From NCBI GenBank assembly GCA_903917955.1, contig CAIXCO010000219.1, positions 1 to 11,119 on the forward strand: a DNA stretch of 11,119 bases, read 5' to 3'. The position numbers and the translations under genes are program-made. The notes beneath the pieces are model-generated. The model saw only the letters and a list, made by a program, of their open reading frames with translations, had not been told where the DNA came from and did not search any database. Below, one piece after another: positions 7,176 to 11,119 of this stretch. Source of the DNA: an uncultured Chlorobiaceae bacterium (GTDB taxonomy: Bacteria; Bacteroidota; Chlorobiia; Chlorobiales; Chlorobiaceae). Within the stretch, counting starts at the first letter, position 1, and every line of letters starts with the position of its first letter.

Positions 7176-8252
7176 TTGGCTCCGATCATAAGCTTTCCCG
7201 CTATTCCAAAGTTTGTTATGGCTATAAAAATTCTTTGTCTCCATGTTGCCCACGATCAGGCGAGTTACCGCTACCGGGTCGAGCAGTTTCTCCCTTACTG
7301 GGCGCAGTATGGCATTGAGATGCATCCGGTTTGCATTACCGGAAAGAGCTATTCTGCAAAGCTCAGGCTTGCACTTGCAAGTAAAGAGTATGATTACGTA
7401 TGGCTTCAAAGAAAGCCGTTGTTGCTTTTTTTTATTGCGCTTATAGCGAGCCGGTCGCGGCTGCTCTATGACTACGATGATGCGCTCTATGCCCGGGAGA
7501 GCTATATTGAGGGGTTACCGAACAAGCCTGTGCAGCCCGGTTCAAAACAATCCGTCAGTCGCCTTAACAGTTTGCTGAAGCGAACCTCTCTGGTTTTTGC
7601 CGGAAGCGACGCTCTTGTCAACTATGCCCGGCAGTTCAATCCCGATGGAACCTTTCTTGTTCCAACGGCATTCAGCAAAGTGCCTGCTCTTCCAGAGAGA
7701 GCTTGCAGTACCAACGATAGAGTCACTTTTGGCTGGATCGGTCATAACCTGAACCTCTTTTTTCTTTCGCTTCTTGATGATGCTGCCTCTCTTTTGCAGG
7801 AGCGCTATCCGGCCGTCCGCTTTTCAGTGATGAGCGGCAAAGCTCCCCAAGGGTTGAAAACCCGGTGGGATTTTGTGCCTTGGTCGCAGGAGGCTGAAGG
7901 GGAGTGGCTCGACTCTCTTGATATTGGTTTGATGCCGTTGGTTGATGATGAGTGGAGTCGGGGCAAATGTGCCTTCAAGCTTTTGCAGTACATGGCCTAT
8001 GGTAAGCCGGTGATTGCGTCGGCTGTCGGGGCAAACCATGCTGCCGTGATTGATGGGGTCAGTGGCTATCTTGCTTCATCCACTGAGGAGTGGCTTTCAG
8101 CGTTCGAGTCGCTTGTTACGAGTCCGGCGCGCCGTCGTGCAATGGGTGATGAGAGCCGCAACCATTTTCTGCAGGGCTACGAACGGCAAAAAGTGCAGGA
8201 GCAGATGGCTGAGCTGCTGCATCGCCATTGCAAGCAGCCGCAGCAGCGTTGA
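7176..8252 (+). CDS. GT-B glycosyltransferase, GT4-like
   Basis: This predicted retaining glycosyltransferase has two Rossmann domains. The N-terminal domain has IKILCLHVAHDQASYRYRVE (17-36), the usual opening strand plus an arginine-rich acceptor side, and LLYDYDDALYA (96-106), typical of this subgroup. The C-terminal domain begins near FGWIGHNLNL (185-194) and contains GLMPLVDDEWSRGKCAFKLL (251-270), continuing QYMAYGKPVIASAVGAN (271-287). This is the GT4 donor-binding region in the variant where GKC-x-x-K-LLQYMA replaces the classic E-x7-E. Two starts compete: TTG 7176 has a good SD (AGGTGA 7163-7168, spacing 7), while ATG 7218 gives the more family-like N-terminus MAIKILCLHV but has no SD. 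It follows the GT2 gene by 19 bases. Its stop is 24 bases from the stop of the convergent propeller gene, with no good terminator between them. Confidence 0.83.
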   Translation: MAPIISFPAIPKFVMAIKILCLHVAHDQASYRYRVEQFLPYWAQYGIEMHPVCITGKSYSAKLRLALASKEYDYVWLQRKPLLLFFIALIASRSRLLYDYDDALYARESYIEGLPNKPVQPGSKQSVSRLNSLLKRTSLVFAGSDALVNYARQFNPDGTFLVPTAFSKVPALPERACSTNDRVTFGWIGHNLNLFFLSLLDDAASLLQERYPAVRFSVMSGKAPQGLKTRWDFVPWSQEAEGEWLDSLDIGLMPLVDDEWSRGKCAFKLLQYMAYGKPVIASAVGANHAAVIDGVSGYLASSTEEWLSAFESLVTSPARRRAMGDESRNHFLQGYERQKVQEQMAELLHRHCKQPQQR

Positions 8253-8276
8253 GCCATTGTTTTTAACGGCGGGTAG

Positions 8277-9236
8277 TCAGGCCCGCAGCTCAAGCCCGTC
8301 AACCAGTGCAATCCAGCTCCCATTTTCCTGTTGATGTGCGTCAACCGAGTGCATGCCCCGGTTATTCCATCCCTCTTCTCCCGGCTGAATGACCGGGCCG
8401 CCGGGAACCTCCTCTTCGCGGTAGCTTTGAGCCGAGAGTTCAGTAATTCTGAATGCCCATACCTTGCTGCCATAGTTGGGGATACCATCCTGTGCATATC
8501 GGTAGAGCGCCTCTCCATCCCTGACGACCCTGCCACCGGGTCGGGCGAAGTGCGGGCTGGCGGTGATTATCGGGCTTTGCGGGTGTTCAATCCATGGCCC
8601 GAAAAGAGCGTCGGACGAGAAGAGATGGAGATCATTCACCTTGCGGGCATTGCTGAAGAGGTACCAGCGCCCTTCGTGATGAACGATTGAGGGGTCAAGC
8701 AGCGGGGGATAGCGTTTTTTGCTTCTGATGAGCGTTGCGGCATACTCCCAGTGCAGGGGGAATGCGGTGGCCTTGTAGAGCTTCACCTCATGAGAGTCGG
8801 CACATTCAGGGAGCATGTAGATGTCGCCTTCGTTGAGGAAAACGTATGGGTAGGAGAGGTGAAAGCGCTCTCTGAGCACGATGCTGCCATACTGCCACTC
8901 TTTCATGTTGCAGCTCCGGGCATAGCCGATCTCACCCTTCTCCCGTTTACTGTTCAGCACTTCAAAGAAGAGGTGGAACTCATTGTTGTGCTTGACCATA
9001 AAGGGGTCGGCCACAAACCTTGCCTTGACGTCAGTCACCTGCTGTGCGGTGAAGATGGGGTTGTTAATGTCGGTCGCCGGGCCGAGCCGAATCGGTGATG
9101 GCCCTTCATAGATCCCGATAGACCAGATTTCCCTTTCTCGTTGCGCCCTTTTTTTTCGGTTGCGTTTCAGGCGGTAAAGGATGAGCGGGGCCATTGCTGC
9201 GAAAAGCAGGAGAGCCAGTGTTACTGTCAGTGACAT
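8277..9236 (-). CDS. Membrane-anchored five-bladed beta-propeller protein (GH43-like / GINT1 N-terminal-like)
   Basis: An N-terminal hydrophobic segment (about 3-21) followed by a basic run YRLKRNRKKRAQR (21-33) makes a signal anchor that would leave the rest in the cytoplasm by the positive-inside rule. The remainder shows the repeating pattern of a five-bladed propeller of the GH43/GH32 superfamily: KARFVADPFMV (71-81), FHLFFEV (87-93), LSYPYVFLNEGDIYMLPE (127-144), LLDPSIVHHEGRWYLFSN (179-196), ARPGGRVVRDG (231-241) and GMHSVDAH (294-301). D77, D181 and the PE at 143-144 fall where hydrolases of this fold keep acidic residues. The closest family I can name is the propeller domain at the N-terminus of glucosamine inositolphosphorylceramide transferases and its bacterial relatives, which sit in polysaccharide loci beside glycosyltransferases; their biochemical role is poorly known. 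It starts six bases after the stop of the GT4 gene without its own SD, so coupled translation is likely. Confidence 0.7.
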   Translation of the reverse strand: MSLTVTLALLLFAAMAPLILYRLKRNRKKRAQREREIWSIGIYEGPSPIRLGPATDINNPIFTAQQVTDVKARFVADPFMVKHNNEFHLFFEVLNSKREKGEIGYARSCNMKEWQYGSIVLRERFHLSYPYVFLNEGDIYMLPECADSHEVKLYKATAFPLHWEYAATLIRSKKRYPPLLDPSIVHHEGRWYLFSNARKVNDLHLFSSDALFGPWIEHPQSPIITASPHFARPGGRVVRDGEALYRYAQDGIPNYGSKVWAFRITELSAQSYREEEVPGGPVIQPGEEGWNNRGMHSVDAHQQENGSWIALVDGLELRA

Positions 9237-9242
9237 GAGTCG

Positions 9243-10343
9243 TTATCGTTTAGGCTCTGTTTTTTCATGAAGTTTCTGCTGAAGGTACTCTTCAAGATTG
9301 CTGGCCATGGCCGGGATGGTGAACTCCCTTTTTACCCGATCATATCCTGCCTTGCCAAACTCAGCAATCATCTTCGGGTTGTCGATGATTTTTGCTATCG
9401 CTGTGGCCAGGGCAAGGGGCTCTTTTGGAGGAACGATAAAGCCGGTTTTGCCGTTGACCATCAGCTCACAAACCCCGTTGACATTTGTTGCAACCACAGG
9501 CTTCCGCATAGCCATCGCCTCCATCACCACGTTAGGCATTCCCTCCATGATGGAGGAGAGAACAAAGAGGTCGCACCCTTTCAGTGCCGGAAAAATATCG
9601 GCTGAAAAACCGGGAAAAATGAATGACTCTTCAAGTCCAGCTTCAATGGCCTTTTGTTTCAGTTCAGCCTCCAGTTTTCCTTCGCCTGAGATAACAAAGA
9701 TGAGGTCATTTCTGGTTTTTTTTAGAATGGCAGCGGCCTCAATCAGGTAGGTAAACCCTTTTACTTCAGCAAGTCGTCCTGCGCTATAGATAATTTTTTT
9801 GCCAGGAAAACGGTTTGAAAAGTCCTGCGAAACAACATTCTCCGGGATGGCGATTCCGTTGTGGATGACCTTGACAAACCGCTCATCAAACCATCCGTAT
9901 CCGGCATAGATATTCTTGATAATCTGGCTGTTGGTGATAATGCCGTCAAGAATATAGTGAGCTGAAAGCAGGTAGCGCAACCTTTTTTTGGGGTAATTCA
10001 GTGAGCCATGCCGGGCAAGGATAACCGGTGTGCCGTTTATTTTGGCAAGCAAGCCAGCTGAACGGACGTCAGTGTTCAGGTTGCAGATGATGATCTCATT
10101 GTTTTGCTTCGAGAGTGCCTGTGCGAGCGTGCGCAGGTACACTCCGGTTGCTTTTTGCCACCTGCTGATGCCAAGTGAGGGGAGAGCGCTGTTTGCGGCA
10201 TGGTCAAGAAATTTTGATCCAGCGTTACCAATCATCAAGATATGGTGACCTCTTGCCGCAAGTTGCGCAGCCGCTGAAACCATCCATTTTTCACCGCCAC
10301 CAAATTTGCCGGTACCAATAAAGTTTACAAAAGCTATCTGCAT
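9243..10343 (-). CDS. Glycosyltransferase family 4 (GT-B, retaining)
   Basis: This is a textbook GT4 enzyme. The N-terminal domain has IAFVNFIGTGKFGGGEKWM (3-21) with the glycine-rich acceptor loop GGGE, and ILARHG (108-113). The hinge contains VIHNGI (159-164). The C-terminal donor domain has YSAGRLAEVKGFTYLIEA (186-203) with the phosphate-binding R190 and K195, SGEG (219-222), and SSIMEGMPNVVMEAMA (263-278) carrying the E267-x7-E275 pair, followed by KPVVAT (281-286) and GKTGFIVPP (298-306). Length (366) is normal. The start ATG at 10343-10341 is supported by a GAGA/AAGAGA purine run 7-9 bases upstream on the minus strand and by the family-typical first strand. It lies 28 bases downstream of the broken acyltransferase and 6 bases upstream of the propeller gene, consistent with one minus-strand operon. 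The sugar specificity cannot be told. Confidence 0.92.
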   Translation of the reverse strand: MQIAFVNFIGTGKFGGGEKWMVSAAAQLAARGHHILMIGNAGSKFLDHAANSALPSLGISRWQKATGVYLRTLAQALSKQNNEIIICNLNTDVRSAGLLAKINGTPVILARHGSLNYPKKRLRYLLSAHYILDGIITNSQIIKNIYAGYGWFDERFVKVIHNGIAIPENVVSQDFSNRFPGKKIIYSAGRLAEVKGFTYLIEAAAILKKTRNDLIFVISGEGKLEAELKQKAIEAGLEESFIFPGFSADIFPALKGCDLFVLSSIMEGMPNVVMEAMAMRKPVVATNVNGVCELMVNGKTGFIVPPKEPLALATAIAKIIDNPKMIAEFGKAGYDRVKREFTIPAMASNLEEYLQQKLHEKTEPKR

Positions 10344-10371
10344 AATCGTTCTCTTGCGCGGGCACTTTTAT

Positions 10372-10979
10372 TTATTTTCCATTCATTACGGCTCTATCAA
10401 TATATTTCGCTTCATGGCGAATATAAAATGGACGTAAATGGTTGGTATCTTTGTAGACAAAGTTATTGTCATCTGTCAACACGGGATACATATTGTTTTT
10501 GCATATAAAGGCTATTGGGTTAATAACTTCAACACCTGCTTGTTTTGCTATATTTAACAGCTCTTTATTTAATGCGATTTCATTTTCGTAAAGATTAATT
10601 GTGTGGTTAATTGGACTTAAGATTTTGACTTTAGAGAATCTGCTTCCGATAATATAGTTTTTTTGGGTCATTCAATTTGCTGCTTGGATTATCAAGAAGG
10701 AGATAAACTTTTTTTGTCAGGCTTAATTTTTTTAGAAAACTTTTAAGCTCAAGTAGAGCGAATTCTTTGCCGCGACCGCCACGAAAATTTTCCCGTCTCC
10801 CATTTTTCATAAAGTAATAATCGTATTTATCACCATCTTCTTTTGTTGCCTTAACTTGATCAATAAAATAAGAATTCCAAAAAGCTCCAATAACAACTGT
10901 TTTTACATCACGTTGTTTTAAAAATTTTAATGATGCATTTCGAAGTTCATTCATGCCTTTGTGATTATCTTCAAATACG
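10372..10979 (-). pseudogene. Broken O-acyltransferase: SGNH C-terminal fragment of an OafA/AT3-type protein
   Basis: Two minus-strand frames together encode one SGNH hydrolase-like domain of the kind fused behind acyltransferase-3 membrane domains, which acetylate surface sugars. The first frame (ATG 10954, 107 codons; homology appears to extend back to about 10979) has KTVVIGAFWNSYF (18-30) and KKVYLLLDNPSSKLNDP (81-97). The second (ending at TAA 10374-10372) continues the domain with C57 and the catalytic-type DTNH (75-78) near the normal C-terminus. The frames meet at an A7 tract (T7 at 10658-10664 on the plus strand); with six A residues they would read through as DPKNYIIGSRF. The AT3 membrane domain and the first part of SGNH, including the nucleophile-serine region, are missing upstream, where an in-frame TAG (10984-10982) and unrelated sequence begin. 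About 200 of some 650 expected residues remain. The stretch is clearly AT-richer than the adjoining genes, suggesting foreign origin. Confidence 0.75.
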
Positions 10980-11119
10980 GGCTATTCGCGGATTTTAGTG
11001 GGAATAGAGTAAGAAAGAGTTGGGAAGGCGTAATATTGATTCATTGGATAAGTCCGAATGGAACCCTGTAATGAAAGACTGGTGTGTGAAAAACAGCCAT
11101 AGAAACAGCATCTTTTACG
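10979..11119. mobile_element. Possible end of an insertion sequence truncating the acyltransferase
   Basis: Coding similarity in the acyltransferase stops abruptly at about 10979-10981, and the sequence from there starts GGGCTATTCGCGGATTTT. A terminus beginning GGCT(A/C)TTCGCGG is reminiscent of ISL3-family inverted repeats (from memory, not checked). Nothing else in the 140 bases resembles an envelope gene. A plus-strand frame from ATG 11071 (MKDWCVKNSHRNSIFY) or GTG 11086 is open to the right edge and could be the start of a transposase, but is too short to identify. The other end and target duplication lie outside the window. It could equally be unrelated non-coding DNA next to a deletion junction. 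Confidence 0.35.

Noticed and set aside
8331..9098. Plus-strand open frames (119 and 115 codons) opposite the propeller gene
   Set aside because: They lie entirely antisense to a protein with a consistent propeller repeat pattern and show no family features.
9298..9750. 150-codon plus-strand open frame opposite the GT4 gene
   Set aside because: It is antisense to a gene with full GT4 motifs, has a serine/alanine-rich composition typical of a shadow frame, and has no SD or recognisable domain.
1..11119. CRISPR arrays, tRNA or rRNA genes, and defence systems
   Set aside because: No regularly spaced repeats, cloverleaf-like sequence, rRNA-like sequence or recognisable defence protein was seen; every well-supported gene fits envelope glycan synthesis.

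Overview
The window is an envelope-glycan gene cluster from a Gram-negative bacterium. It holds an MsbA-type lipid flippase ABC exporter, five glycosyltransferase genes (one encoding two fused enzymes), a beta-propeller protein of the type found in glycan loci, and the wreck of an O-acyltransferase. A lipid A-type flippase and an ArnT-like membrane transferase imply an outer membrane with LPS or a similar glycolipid. The style of the genes (TTG/ATG start choices, weak Shine-Dalgarno sequences, mid-range GC, a long loop after TM1 of the exporter) would fit a green sulfur bacterium (Chlorobiaceae) or a relative. That placement is an impression only; no rRNA or lineage marker is present.

Layout. 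At 1-95 a minus-strand reading frame starts and runs off the left edge; it faces away from the first complete gene. From about 159/180 to 8252 five plus-strand genes follow: the MsbA-like exporter, a 644-residue GT2-GT9 fusion, an ArnT/PMT-type (GT39/GT83-like) membrane glycosyltransferase, a soluble GT2 and a GT-B (GT4-like) transferase. They are separated by 126, 196, 142 and 19 bases, so only the last two are clearly one transcriptional unit. The 196-base gap holds a structured leader with a strong Shine-Dalgarno sequence feeding a 60-codon ORF that overlaps the ArnT-like gene. The minus-strand genes converge on this block, with only 24 bases between the two stop codons at 8252 and 8277. 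In their own transcription order they are a broken SGNH/acyltransferase-3 C-terminal fragment (about 10979-10372), a GT4 transferase (10343-9243) and a membrane-anchored five-bladed propeller protein (9236-8277), tightly packed like an operon. The far right end (from about 10979) looks like the end of an insertion sequence that cut into the acyltransferase gene.

How they may work together (inference). The GT2, GT9 and GT4 enzymes would add sugars to a lipid-linked core or repeat unit in the cytoplasm, and the MsbA-like exporter would flip the lipid. The ArnT-like enzyme would then transfer a sugar from a polyprenyl-phosphate donor on the periplasmic side, and O-acylation has probably been lost through the damaged acyltransferase.

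The most unusual points are the GT2-GT9 fusion, the leader and overlapping ORF in front of the ArnT-like gene (including a 7T-7A tract and two mutually exclusive pairings), the A7-tract frameshift in the acyltransferase remnant, and a high number of 7-8 base homopolymer tracts inside the glycosyltransferase genes. I found no tRNA, rRNA, CRISPR array or complete mobile element.
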